Of a DNA stretch of 9,558 bases, positions 1-6,503 are shown one piece after another. This DNA comes from an uncultured Clostridia bacterium (GTDB lineage Bacteria > Bacillota > Clostridia > Christensenellales > UBA1242): the NCBI GenBank assembly GCA_934776915.1, contig CAKVNA010000025.1, positions 1 to 9,558 on the forward strand, in the 5' to 3' direction. The translations under genes were made by a program, and so were the position numbers. The notes beneath the pieces are model-generated. The model saw nothing but the letters and a program-made list of their open reading frames with translations, was not told the DNA's origin and made no database searches. Every line of letters begins with the position of its first letter. The first letter of the stretch is position 1.

Positions 1-459
1 GTCTTTCATCATATCAATAACTCTGAAGAAGTTTGCGTCATCTCTATCCATTTTGTTGACATATGCAATTCTTGGAACTTTGTATTTGTTTGCTTGACGC
101 CAGACGGTTTCTGATTGAGGTTGAACACCGCCTCTGGCACAAAAAACAGCAACAGCACCGTCAAGGACTTTCAAACTTCTTTCCACTTCTGCGGTGAAGT
201 CAACGTGTCCTGGGGTGTCAATAATGTTGATACAATGACCTTTCCATTGAGCAGTTGTGCAAGCAGATGTGATTGTGATACCTCTTTCTTGCTCTTGAAC
301 CATCCAGTCCATTGTTGCTGCACCTTCGTGAACTTCACCAATTTTGTGAGTTCTTCCGGTGTAGAACAAAATTCTTTCTGTGGTGGTTGTTTTTCCAGCG
401 TCAATGTGAGCCATAATACCGATATTTCTATATTTTTCTAGTGCAAATTTCCTTGCCAT
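1..459 (-). CDS. fusA: Elongation factor G, N-terminal part (runs off the left edge)
   Basis: EF-G is the cytosolic GTPase that drives ribosomal translocation and, with RRF, ribosome recycling. The 153 visible codons cover most of the G domain. G1 is AHIDAGKT (residues 17-24), the switch-I threonine lies in RGITI (59-63), G3 is DTPGH (81-85) and G4 is NKMD (135-138). The stretch [17 protein letters not shown] (110-126) is typical of EF-G and excludes EF-Tu and IF-2. The ATG at 459 has AAAGGAG a few bases upstream and starts 15 bases after the rpsG stop, so it is the third gene of the str operon. The frame stays open to base 1, leaving about 540 residues outside the window. Residue 109 is Arg where many homologues have Val; this appears benign. 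Sites known for fusidic acid resistance lie mostly beyond the visible part. The identification is certain; completeness of the gene cannot be judged. Confidence 0.97.
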   Translation of the reverse strand, partial: MARKFALEKYRNIGIMAHIDAGKTTTTERILFYTGRTHKIGEVHEGAATMDWMVQEQERGITITSACTTAQWKGHCINIIDTPGHVDFTAEVERSLKVLDGAVAVFCARGGVQPQSETVWRQANKYKVPRIAYVNKMDRDDANFFRVIDMMKD

Positions 460-474
460 AATAACTCCTTTAAA

Positions 475-948
475 TTACCACTTGAAATGAGCAAAGGCTT
501 TGTTTGCTTCTGCCATTCTGTGCATTTCGTCCTTTTTCTTTATTGCCCCACCAGCATTGTTGTAGGCATCAAGAATTTCGCTGGCAAGTTTCTTTTCCAT
601 TTCTTTTTCACCACCACGTTTTCTTGCAAAACTTACAAGCCAACGGATAGCCAAAGTTTGGCGTCTGTCTGGTCTAATTTCCATAGGAACTTGATATGTT
701 GCACCACCGACACGTCTTGACTTTGTTTCAAGAACAGGTTTAACATTTTCGAGTGCTTGGGTGAATATTGTCATTGGGTCTGCTCCCATTTTTTCTTTGA
801 TAATATCAAAAGCACCATATACAATACCAAAAGCAACACCTTTTTTGCCGTCAAGCATAACTTGGTTGACAAGTTTTGTTACAACTGTTGAGTTATACAT
901 TGGGTCTGGCAAAACTTCTCTTTTGGTTGCACGATTTCTTCTAGACAT
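475..948 (-). CDS. rpsG: 30S ribosomal protein S7 (uS7)
   Basis: uS7 is a primary 16S rRNA binding protein that nucleates assembly of the 30S head and lines the E site. The protein has 157 residues, within one or two of the usual bacterial length. The family signature spans about residues 15-47 ([23 protein letters not shown], broken here as DPMYNS then [13 protein letters not shown]). The conserved [11 protein letters not shown] beta-hairpin element is at 78-88, followed by [14 protein letters not shown], and the protein ends in the usual AHFKW. The start ATG at 948 is preceded by AAGGAGG with a 5-base spacer, an arrangement identical to that of rpsL. It is the second gene of the str operon, 51 bases after rpsL and 15 before fusA. 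In E. coli S7 represses its own operon by binding the rpsL-rpsG spacer; a small hairpin is present in the spacer here (see separate entry), but whether S7 binds it is unknown. Confidence 0.98.
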   Translation of the reverse strand: MSRRNRATKREVLPDPMYNSTVVTKLVNQVMLDGKKGVAFGIVYGAFDIIKEKMGADPMTIFTQALENVKPVLETKSRRVGGATYQVPMEIRPDRRQTLAIRWLVSFARKRGGEKEMEKKLASEILDAYNNAGGAIKKKDEMHRMAEANKAFAHFKW

Positions 949-974
949 AATTTCCTCCTTATATTGTTTGTTTC

Positions 975-989
975 AAGCCACAAGGGCTT
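975..989 (-). promoter_or_regulatory. Small hairpin in the rpsL-rpsG spacer
   Basis: In the mRNA sense the spacer contains AAGCC-CUUGU-GGCUU, a perfect 5-bp stem with a 5-base loop. It starts 10 bases after the rpsL stop and ends 15 bases before the rpsG Shine-Dalgarno. It has no U-run, so it is not a terminator. In E. coli the equivalent spacer is where S7 binds for autogenous control, which makes this a candidate regulatory element. A 5-bp stem can also arise by chance. Confidence 0.3.
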
Positions 990-999
990 ATTTGCAAAA

Positions 1000-1371
1000 T
1001 TATTTTGCCTTCTTTGCGCCGTATTTTGAACGAGCTTGTTTGCGTTTTGCAACACCAGCAGCGTCAAGTGTTCCACGGATGATGTGATATCTCACACCTG
1101 GCAAGTCTTTAACTTTTCCGCCACGGATAAGAACAACACTGTGTTCTTGAAGGTTGTGTCCTTCACCTGGAATGTAGGTTGTGCCTTCTTGTCCATTTGA
1201 AAGTTTAACCCTAGCGATTTTTCTCAAAGCTGAGTTAGGCTTTTTTGGTGAAGTTGTGGTGACTGAAAGACAAACACCTCTTTTTTGTGGGTTTTGGTCA
1301 AGGATAGGTGCTTGAGATTTTTTGGTCACTTTGGTTCTTCCGTGTCTGACTAGTTGATTGATTGTAGGCAT
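1000..1371 (-). CDS. rpsL: 30S ribosomal protein S12 (uS12)
   Basis: uS12 sits at the decoding centre of the 30S subunit and controls accuracy of codon reading. The protein has 123 residues, the normal length, and aligns with E. coli S12 without gaps, so numbering matches. It shows QKRGVC (29-34), [11 protein letters not shown] (41-51), [10 protein letters not shown] (69-78) and [14 protein letters not shown] (83-96). Lys43, Lys88 and Pro91, the main streptomycin-resistance positions in E. coli, are all wild type; Asp89, the residue methylthiolated in E. coli, is present. Position 41 is Ser where E. coli has Thr. The ATG at 1371 has AAGGAGG five bases upstream. It is the first gene of the str operon and follows a leader of about 284 nt from a strong predicted promoter, so this unit does not depend on read-through from rpoBC. 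Confidence 0.98.
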   Translation of the reverse strand: MPTINQLVRHGRTKVTKKSQAPILDQNPQKRGVCLSVTTTSPKKPNSALRKIARVKLSNGQEGTTYIPGEGHNLQEHSVVLIRGGKVKDLPGVRYHIIRGTLDAAGVAKRKQARSKYGAKKAK

Positions 1372-1655
1372 AATTTCCTCCTTAAAAATTTGTTCTTCCC
1401 TTTTGCATCAGCAACTTGCAAGGGGAAATCCCAAATTGAGGGCAAGGTTTGTGGCAAGATGTGGAATGTCAAATTGCAACAAGCGAATTGCTATCAGTTT
1501 GGTTTGCAAGGCAAGCCTTGCTTATCCAATTTATTTTGCGTTCCAAACAAACAAATTGATTGTAAAGTTGGTTGAAATTTGTCCACAAAAATCGTGGAAA
1601 TTGTGGATATCTCTTAATCAAATATATTTTTGACGATATCCCTACAAATTACAAC
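1372..1655 (-). promoter_or_regulatory. Long structured 5' leader of the str operon
   Basis: The predicted transcript starts near 1655 and runs about 284 nt before the rpsL ATG, unusually long for a unit whose promoter resembles the sigma-70/SigA consensus. Three helices can be drawn by eye. One is close to the 5' end: 1635-1641 pairs with 1605-1611 (GGAUAUC/GAUAUCC) and 1629-1633 with 1618-1622. The second is a hairpin GCAAGG-CUUG-CCUUGC at 1506-1521, enclosed by GUUUGG/CCAAAC (1543-1548 with 1497-1502). The third lies just upstream of the rpsL Shine-Dalgarno: 1423-1427 with 1396-1400 and 1417-1421 with 1403-1407. An 8-codon frame (1408-1382) ends on the Shine-Dalgarno. No helix is followed directly by a clear U-run. 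I do not recognise a known riboswitch or ribosomal-protein leader, so regulation is an inference from length and structure. Confidence 0.45.
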
Positions 1656-1661
1656 GAGATA

Positions 1662-1690
1662 ATAATAGCAAACACACGGCAATTTGTCAA
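1662..1690 (-). promoter_or_regulatory. Promoter of the str operon (rpsL-rpsG-fusA)
   Basis: Reading on the minus strand, a perfect -35 TTGACA (1690-1685) is followed after 17 bases by TATTAT (1667-1662), preceded by TGC, an extended -10 element. The sequence upstream of the -35 is very A/T-rich, as in UP elements. The predicted start is near 1655. It lies directly downstream of the terminator that closes the HicB-like gene, which fits a new transcription unit. A second TATTAT overlaps at 1664-1659, but its spacing from the -35 would be 20. Confidence 0.8.
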
Positions 1691-1725
1691 TACAAAACAG
1701 TAAATTTTCCTAAAAATTTTTCAAT

Positions 1726-1776
1726 AAAAACAAAAGAAACACTATTCTTCAAAAATAATGTTCCCTTTTTGTTTTT
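1726..1776 (-). terminator. Intrinsic terminator after the HicB-like gene (probably bidirectional)
   Basis: A long imperfect inverted repeat lies 64 bases after the HicB-like stop. The outer arms AAAAACAAAA and TTTTGTTTTT pair over 10 bp (1767-1776 with 1726-1735). A 2-base bulge, a 6-bp inner helix GGAACA/TGTTTC (with one G-U pair), a U-G pair and a 4-bp UAUU/AAUA helix follow, with a 7-base loop. The minus-strand product ends in a U-rich tail. Because the outer arms are A and T tracts, the same element also gives a U-run on the plus strand and could act both ways. It separates the HicB-like unit from the str promoter. Confidence 0.7.
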
Positions 1777-1840
1777 TCATAATCAAATTTTTATATATTT
1801 TGCCACAAATCTAACTCTAAAACTACATAATAATCAAGTT

Positions 1841-2143
1841 TTATTCAATGTCCAAAAGTTCTTCCTCTTGTTTTTTGGAAAGAGCTTTTACTTCTGCGTC
1901 AACAAGCAACACAACATCTTTTTTGTGATTTTGTTTTGCTTCAAGATATGTCCTTGGCTTTTCCCTAACTTCGCCAAACATTTTAAGCGATAATTTGCAA
2001 AAATCTCTGAGATATCTTCTTGCAGTAAAAAAAGCATCTTCAATAGTTTTCCCTTCACAATAAATTCTGACATCTTCAAATGCCACGAGATAATCGTCAT
2101 TTTCTTCATCTTTATAAAACACCGCTGGGAAAATAAAATCCAT
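1841..2143 (-). CDS. Orphan HicB-family antitoxin-like protein
   Basis: This 100-residue protein resembles the HicB antitoxin-like fold (partial RNase H-like, beta-beta-alpha-beta). It has a first strand FIFPAVFY (3-10), a second strand YLVAFEDV (18-25), the family-typical turn and helix start EGKTIEDAF (30-38), a long first helix to about 55, and a late strand KDVVLLVDAEV (75-85). In canonical systems HicB neutralises the HicA mRNA interferase and represses the operon. Here there is no hicA on either side and no C-terminal helix-turn-helix or ribbon-helix-helix; the tail is charged (KKQEEELLDIE). It is therefore better called an orphan HicB-like protein of unknown role. The ATG at 2143 has AGGTG seven bases upstream. 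It has its own promoter candidate and terminator, so it is probably a single-gene unit. The family call is from pattern recognition, not a search. Confidence 0.65.
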   Translation of the reverse strand: MDFIFPAVFYKDEENDDYLVAFEDVRIYCEGKTIEDAFFTARRYLRDFCKLSLKMFGEVREKPRTYLEAKQNHKKDVVLLVDAEVKALSKKQEEELLDIE

Positions 2144-2179
2144 TTTGGCACACCTACCCTATTTTATCTTTACACAAGC

Positions 2180-2209
2180 ATTTTATCATACTTTTTCATT
2201 GAAGTCTAA
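2180..2209 (-). promoter_or_regulatory. Candidate promoter for the HicB-like gene
   Basis: On the minus strand, TTAGAC (2209-2204) is followed after 18 bases by TAAAAT (2185-2180), with TGA just before it forming an extended -10. The -35 is weak and the start would be near 2173, giving a leader of about 30 bases. Other A/T-rich registers nearby (for example GATAAAAT closer to the gene) are possible, so the exact assignment is uncertain. A promoter is needed somewhere here because a terminator lies upstream. Confidence 0.45.
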
Positions 2210-2253
2210 CAAATTGAAGCAAGTTTTTGAATATTAACCTCATTTTTGTAAAA

Positions 2254-2284
2254 GTTGCGACAAGTGTTATTAACTTTGTGCAAC
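2254..2284. repeat. Imperfect inverted repeat between the two small genes
   Basis: GTTGC (2254-2258) pairs with GCAAC (2280-2284). Inside it ACAAGT (2260-2265) pairs with ACTTTGT (2273-2279) with one bulge on each side, leaving a 7-base loop. It lies between the terminator of the 90-residue gene and the promoter candidate of the HicB-like gene. There is no U-run, so it is not a terminator. It could be an operator or a chance match in A/T-rich DNA. Confidence 0.25.
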
Positions 2285-2301
2285 TGAATGTTATTTGAAA
2301 T

Positions 2302-2332
2302 AAAAAAGTCCTACAATTTGTAAGACTTTTTT
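2302..2332 (-). terminator. Intrinsic terminator after the 90-residue gene (probably bidirectional)
   Basis: A 9-bp stem AAAAAAGTC/GACTTTTTT (2302-2310 with 2324-2332) is extended, after one mismatch, by TACA/TGTA with a 3-base loop. It begins 15 bases after the stop codon of the 90-residue gene, and the minus-strand RNA ends in UUUUUUAUUU. The plus-strand product also ends in a long U-run (TTTTTTGTTTTTATTTT), so it could terminate both ways. Confidence 0.85.
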
Positions 2333-2347
2333 GTTTTTATTTTGTAA

Positions 2348-2620
2348 TTATCTTATTTGTTCAAACTCGGCTTCAGATTGTTTTGCAAGCAAAGATTGAA
2401 TTCTTGCTTCAAATGATTTGTTCATTGAGATTGAGCCGTTTTCCATGCTGATAGTTTTCTTTTTGTTGTTATAAAGTGTTTCAAGAGTTTGAGAAGTTGG
2501 TGCTTGAGTTTTGGCTGGGGTCAAGCCATAGTTTGCAAGGACAAGGCCTTTGCGAGCCATTTTTTCTGCAATTTCACTTCCACAAACAATATTTCCATTG
2601 ATTATTTCAAATTTTGGCAT
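2348..2620 (-). CDS. Unrecognised 90-residue protein in its own transcription unit
   Basis: I do not recognise this family. The protein has 90 residues. Residues 3-30 look folded (short strands FEIING and NIVCG, then a helix SEIAEKMARKGLVL). About 34-64 is rich in Thr, Ser, Gln, Asn and Lys and is probably a flexible linker. A C-terminal amphipathic helix spans about 67-90 (KSFEARIQSLLAKQSEAEFEQ). There is one cysteine (13) and no signal peptide, membrane segment or catalytic motif. The ATG at 2620 follows AAAAGGAGC at an 8-base spacing, a strong ribosome binding site. Upstream is a near-consensus promoter and downstream a dedicated terminator, which argues strongly that this is a real and well-expressed gene. 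It lies between rpoC and rpsL, where many Bacillota carry an L7Ae-like gene, but it shows no resemblance to L7Ae. A cytosolic role is likely; nothing further can be inferred. Confidence 0.75.
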   Translation of the reverse strand: MPKFEIINGNIVCGSEIAEKMARKGLVLANYGLTPAKTQAPTSQTLETLYNNKKKTISMENGSISMNKSFEARIQSLLAKQSEAEFEQIR

Positions 2621-2644
2621 AATTTTTTGCTCCTTTTATTCCCT

Positions 2645-2659
2645 TATCCACCGTGGATA
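2645..2659. promoter_or_regulatory. Palindrome over the predicted start site: candidate operator
   Basis: TATCCAC-C-GTGGATA is a perfect inverted repeat with 7-bp arms around a single central base. It touches the downstream end of the -10 box (2659) and covers the predicted transcription start (about 2652). That is the usual position for a repressor operator. No candidate regulator gene is identified in the window. The left arm with the base before it also resembles a DnaA box (TTATCCAC), but one such match is weak evidence for DnaA. Confidence 0.4.
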
Positions 2660-2687
2660 TTTTAGCACAATTTAAAGTTCTTGTCAA
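2659..2687 (-). promoter_or_regulatory. Promoter of the 90-residue gene
   Basis: On the minus strand, TTGACA (2687-2682) is separated by exactly 17 bases from TAAAAT (2664-2659), with TGC immediately before it as an extended -10. The upstream DNA is an A/T tract suitable for an UP element. The predicted start is near 2652, giving a leader of about 31 bases to the ATG. The architecture (perfect -35, 17-base spacer, TGC before the -10) is the same as in the str promoter. Confidence 0.8.
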
Positions 2688-2827
2688 CACCCAAAATTAT
2701 ATTTATTATATTTGCCAAAATATTGATTATTACAACTAAAAAGGCAATTTATTTTATAAAAAAACTATAGTGCATTTTAATCAACTTTTTAATAGTTTTT
2801 TGTTAGAAATAAGATTATCTTTCTATC

Positions 2828-2859
2828 AAAAAATCTCCCGCTTTGTTGGGAGATTTTTT
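2828..2859 (-). terminator. Intrinsic terminator of the rpoBC operon
   Basis: A perfect 12-bp inverted repeat, AAAAAATCTCCC (2828-2839) with GGGAGATTTTTT (2848-2859), encloses an 8-base loop. It starts 5 bases after the rpoC stop codon, and the minus-strand RNA ends in six U. It separates rpoBC from the downstream small genes and the str operon. The stretch from here to the next promoter (about 2688-2827) is very A/T-rich and holds no other feature I can support. Confidence 0.92.
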
Positions 2860-2864
2860 ATAAA

Positions 2865-5800
2865 TTATTCTGCATCGTCCGAAACTGCTGCTGCAGCGGC
2901 TGCGGCTTCTGCTTCTTGTTGTTGTCTTTCGGCTTCTTTTTTAGCAAGATATTCTTTTGAAATTGCTGGGAATATATCTCTATATTCCTTCATTCCTGTT
3001 CCTGCTGGGATAAGTTTGCCTATCATGATGTTTTCTTTAAGTCCAACAAGGTGGTCAACTTTGCCTTTGACTGCGGCATCTGTAAGGACACGAGATGTTT
3101 CTTGGAAAGATGCTGCGGAAAGGAATGATTCAGAAGCGAGAGATGCCTTTGCAATGCCCAAAAGGACTCGTTTTGCAATGGCTGGTTTGCCACCGTTCAT
3201 CAATATTTCATTGTTGATTTCTTCATAGCGTTGAAGGTCTAGCATTGTGCCTGGAAGAAGGTCTGAATCGCCTGGGTCTTCAATTTTAACTTTTCTGAGC
3301 ATTTGTCTGATGATAATTTCAACATGTTTTGCATTGATTCTAACATCTTGTGCACGATAAACACCCAAAACTTCTTTAAGAAGATACTCTTGAACACCTT
3401 TTAGTCCAACAACTCTTAAGATGTCATTTGGATAAATTGAACCTGCTGTCAAGCATTGACCTGCTTCAACTGAATCTCCATTTTTGACGGAAAGAATTGT
3501 TTTATTCTTTGGAGGAGTCATATATTTAACTTCGCCCTCGGAACTGTCAACAATAATTCTGTATCTTTCGCCAGCGTCTTCAATTTTTACTTTGCCAGCA
3601 ACTTCACTGATAATTGCTTCACCTTTTGGTCTGCGTGCTTCAAAAATTTCTTCAACACGAGGAAGACCTTGCGTGATATCTGCTTCAACGGAAACACCAC
3701 CGGTGTGGAATGTTCTCATTGTAAGCTGCGTTCCTGGTTCGCCGATACTTTGAGCGGCGATTGTTCCAACTGCTTCGCCTACGCTAACCATTTGGTTGGA
3801 AGCCATGTTTCTTCCATAGCATTTTGCACAAACACCTTGTTTTGCTTTGCAAGTGAGAAGGGTTCTGATTGTAACTTGAGTTATGCCAGTATCAACAACT
3901 GCTTTTGCTTGTTGTGGAGTGACCATTTCGTTTGCTTTGACGATAACTTCGCCAGTTTTTGGATTGACAATATCGTTGACTGTAACACGACCAGAAATTC
4001 TATCTTCAAGTTTTTCGATAACTGTTTTGTCTTTGACAAGGTCAGTTACTACAAGTCCTTTTGGTTGTTCGCCAAGTGATGCAAAGCAGTCTTCTTCTGT
4101 TACAACAACTTCTTGAGCAACATCAACAAGCCTACGAGTTAGATAACCAGAGTCAGCTGTTTTAAGAGCAGTATCGGCAATACCTTTACGCCCACCACGG
4201 CTTGACAAGAAGTAGTCGATTGGAGTTAGACCTTGAATGAAGCAAGTCTTAACTGGAATGTCTATTTTTGTTCCTGAAGCACTGGACATAATTCCACGCA
4301 TTCCGCACAACTGGTTAATCTGACCAGCCGAACCACGAGCACCAGAGTCAGCCATCATTCTAATTGGGTTTAATCTGTCGAGGCTATTCATAACAACCTT
4401 GCCAACTTTTTCTGTTGTTTCGTTCCAAATTGCAACATTTTTGGAAATTTTTTCGTTAAAGGCAATAAGACCACGCCTAAATGCTTTTTCATTTTCAAGA
4501 ACTCTTGCTTCTGCTTCCTTAATAACTTCTCTCTTTTCTTCTGGTTCTTTCATGTCATAAGCGTTAACAGTAAGAGCACCGATTGTGGAATATTTGTAGC
4601 CAAGTTCCTTAATTTTGTCCAACATAACAACAGTTGGAGTTGAACCCAAAGCATTGTATGTTGCACCAACAATTTTGCCAAGTTGTTTTTTGCCAACAAC
4701 TTCTTCAATTTCATATCTCAAAGCATTTGCTTTAAGGCTTCTGTCAACAAAACCAATGCATTGTGGCACGCAGCGGTTAAGCAAAATTTTACCAACAGTT
4801 GTTTCCACTCTGCCTGTAATCTTTTCTCCATGGAAATCTACAGTTCTTCTGACATAAATCTTGGATTGAAGTTCGAGGTTTTTGGTCTGGTAAGCCATAA
4901 TTGCTTCATCTTCGTCAATGTATGAACTGCCTTCGTTCAATGCTCCTGGTTTGTCGATTGTGAGATAATAGCAGCCAAGAACGATATCTTGTGCTGGAGT
5001 CATAACTGGGTTGCCGTCAGCTGGTTTTAGAACATTGTTTGAAGCGAGCATATTCATACGAGCCTCTGCCCTGGCTTCAAGTGACAATGGAACATGAACT
5101 GACATTTGGTCACCGTCGAAGTCTGCGTTGAAGCCAACACAAACAAGTGGGTGAAGTTTGATAGCCCTACCTTCGCAAAGCACTGGTTCAAAGGCTTGAA
5201 CACCAAGTCTGTGAAGTGTTGGAGCACGGTTTAGGAGAACTGGGTGGTCCTTAATGACTTCGTCCAAAACATCCCAAACAACTGGTTTTTCTCTTTCAAT
5301 AATTCTCTTTGCACTCTTTATGTTGTGTGACTCGTTCATTTCTACAAGTCTTTTCATAATGAATGGCTTAAAGAGTTCAAGTGCCATTTCTTTTGGAAGT
5401 CCGCATTGATAAATCTTAAGTTCTGGTCCAACGACAATAACGGAACGGCCTGAATAGTCAACACGCTTTCCGAGCAAGTTTTGACGGAAACGCCCTTGTT
5501 TGCCACGAAGCATTGCTGTCAAGCTCTTAAGATCTCTTGCTTTTGGTCCTTGAATTGCTTTGCCTCTCTTGCCGTTTTCGATAAGAGCGTCAACTGCTTC
5601 TTGAAGCATACGCTTTTCGTTTCTGACAATAACATCTGGAGCGCCAAGTTCAATAAGTTTTTTAAGACGATTGTTTCTGTTGATAACTCGTCTGTAAAGG
5701 TCATTTAGGTCGCTTGTCGCAAAACGCCCACCGTCAAGTTGCACCATTGGACGCAAATCTGGTGGAATGACTGGAATGACATCCAAAATCATCCATTCTG

Positions 5801-6470
5801 GCTTGTTGCCACTCTTTAGGAAGTCGTCAACAGTTTCAAGGCGTTTGATTGCCTTAAGTCTTTTTTGTCCTTTGGAAGTTTTAACAATTTCCTTAAGTTC
5901 TGCATATTCCTTTTCAAGGTCAACTTCGGAGAGAAGTTGTTTGATTGCTTCTGCACCCATGCCTGCCTTAAAGGAGTTTGGACCATATTCGTCCAAAGCG
6001 TCACGATATTCCTTGTCGGAAATAACTTGTTTGTATGCAAGTGGGGTGTTTTTTGGGTCAAGGACTATATAATTTACATAATATAGAACTTGCTCCAAAA
6101 GTTTTGGAGTTATATCTAGGATTGTGCCAATTCTGGAAGGGATACCTCTAAAGAACCAAATATGGCTAACTGGAGTTGCAAGTTCAATATGCCCCATTCT
6201 TTCGCGTCTAACTTTGCTACTTGTAACTTCTACACCACACTTGTCACAGATGACACCTTTGTAGCGAATTCTTTTATACTTTCCGCAATGACATTCCCAA
6301 TTTTTTCTAGGTCCAAAAATTCTTTCACAGAACAAGCCATCTCTTTCTGGCTTTAATGTTCTGTAGTTGATAGTTTCTGGTTTTGTTACTTCGCCATAAC
6401 TCCATTCTCTAATTTTTTCTGGCGAAGCGATGCCTATTTTCATTGAATCTAGGTTGTTTAGTTCAAACAT
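2865..6470 (-). CDS. rpoC: DNA-directed RNA polymerase subunit beta'
   Basis: Beta' is the clamp and half of the active centre of RNA polymerase. The protein is complete at 1201 residues, close to the length usual in Bacillota. Zinc site 1 uses Cys60, Cys62, Cys75 and Cys78. The catalytic loop NADFDGDQM is at 448-456 with Mg-binding Asp450, Asp452 and Asp454. Bridge helix residues lie at about 750-785, zinc site 2 uses Cys795, Cys874, Cys881 and Cys884, and the trigger loop starts at TMRTFHTGG (917-925) with no large insertion. The C-terminus is low complexity (Gln/Glu then seven Ala, 1182-1195). The ATG at 6470 has AAGGAGA five bases upstream, 33 bases after rpoB. Oddity: the bridge helix reads SSRGGRKG (756-763) where E. 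coli and most bacteria have STHGARKG, and the preceding segment is FIQGL instead of FREGL. Both catalytic and zinc residues are intact, so the enzyme should be active. Confidence 0.98.
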   Translation of the reverse strand: MFELNNLDSMKIGIASPEKIREWSYGEVTKPETINYRTLKPERDGLFCERIFGPRKNWECHCGKYKRIRYKGVICDKCGVEVTSSKVRRERMGHIELATPVSHIWFFRGIPSRIGTILDITPKLLEQVLYYVNYIVLDPKNTPLAYKQVISDKEYRDALDEYGPNSFKAGMGAEAIKQLLSEVDLEKEYAELKEIVKTSKGQKRLKAIKRLETVDDFLKSGNKPEWMILDVIPVIPPDLRPMVQLDGGRFATSDLNDLYRRVINRNNRLKKLIELGAPDVIVRNEKRMLQEAVDALIENGKRGKAIQGPKARDLKSLTAMLRGKQGRFRQNLLGKRVDYSGRSVIVVGPELKIYQCGLPKEMALELFKPFIMKRLVEMNESHNIKSAKRIIEREKPVVWDVLDEVIKDHPVLLNRAPTLHRLGVQAFEPVLCEGRAIKLHPLVCVGFNADFDGDQMSVHVPLSLEARAEARMNMLASNNVLKPADGNPVMTPAQDIVLGCYYLTIDKPGALNEGSSYIDEDEAIMAYQTKNLELQSKIYVRRTVDFHGEKITGRVETTVGKILLNRCVPQCIGFVDRSLKANALRYEIEEVVGKKQLGKIVGATYNALGSTPTVVMLDKIKELGYKYSTIGALTVNAYDMKEPEEKREVIKEAEARVLENEKAFRRGLIAFNEKISKNVAIWNETTEKVGKVVMNSLDRLNPIRMMADSGARGSAGQINQLCGMRGIMSSASGTKIDIPVKTCFIQGLTPIDYFLSSRGGRKGIADTALKTADSGYLTRRLVDVAQEVVVTEEDCFASLGEQPKGLVVTDLVKDKTVIEKLEDRISGRVTVNDIVNPKTGEVIVKANEMVTPQQAKAVVDTGITQVTIRTLLTCKAKQGVCAKCYGRNMASNQMVSVGEAVGTIAAQSIGEPGTQLTMRTFHTGGVSVEADITQGLPRVEEIFEARRPKGEAIISEVAGKVKIEDAGERYRIIVDSSEGEVKYMTPPKNKTILSVKNGDSVEAGQCLTAGSIYPNDILRVVGLKGVQEYLLKEVLGVYRAQDVRINAKHVEIIIRQMLRKVKIEDPGDSDLLPGTMLDLQRYEEINNEILMNGGKPAIAKRVLLGIAKASLASESFLSAASFQETSRVLTDAAVKGKVDHLVGLKENIMIGKLIPAGTGMKEYRDIFPAISKEYLAKKEAERQQQEAEAAAAAAAVSDDAE

Positions 6471-6503
6471 AAGAATCTCCTTATTTTCTTTGCATCAAAA
6501 ATT

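Noticed and set aside
1243..1245. Possible streptomycin-resistance substitution in S12
   Set aside because: Lys43, Lys88 and Pro91 are all wild type; only Ser replaces Thr at 41, which is not a known resistance change.
1358..1633. Plus-strand frames of 73 and 91 codons through the str leader
   Set aside because: They start inside the complement of rpsL, overlap each other in different frames, lack a ribosome binding site and have low-complexity products. The leader explanation on the minus strand is better.
1888..2151. An 87-codon minus-strand frame overlapping the HicB-like gene
   Set aside because: It is out of frame with the HicB-like protein, shows no domain, and its start lies in the spacer after the AGGTG that serves the HicB-like ATG.
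2644..2652. DnaA-box-like TTATCCACC, and another near-match at 1602-1610
   Set aside because: Two single-mismatch sites 1 kb apart without clustering, dnaA, dnaN or an A/T-rich unwinding element do not support an origin.
2770..3228. A 152-codon plus-strand frame over the rpoC terminator and 3' end
   Set aside because: Antisense to rpoC; its Ala/Ser-rich section is the complement of the poly-Ala tail, and there is no sign of a promoter or family match.
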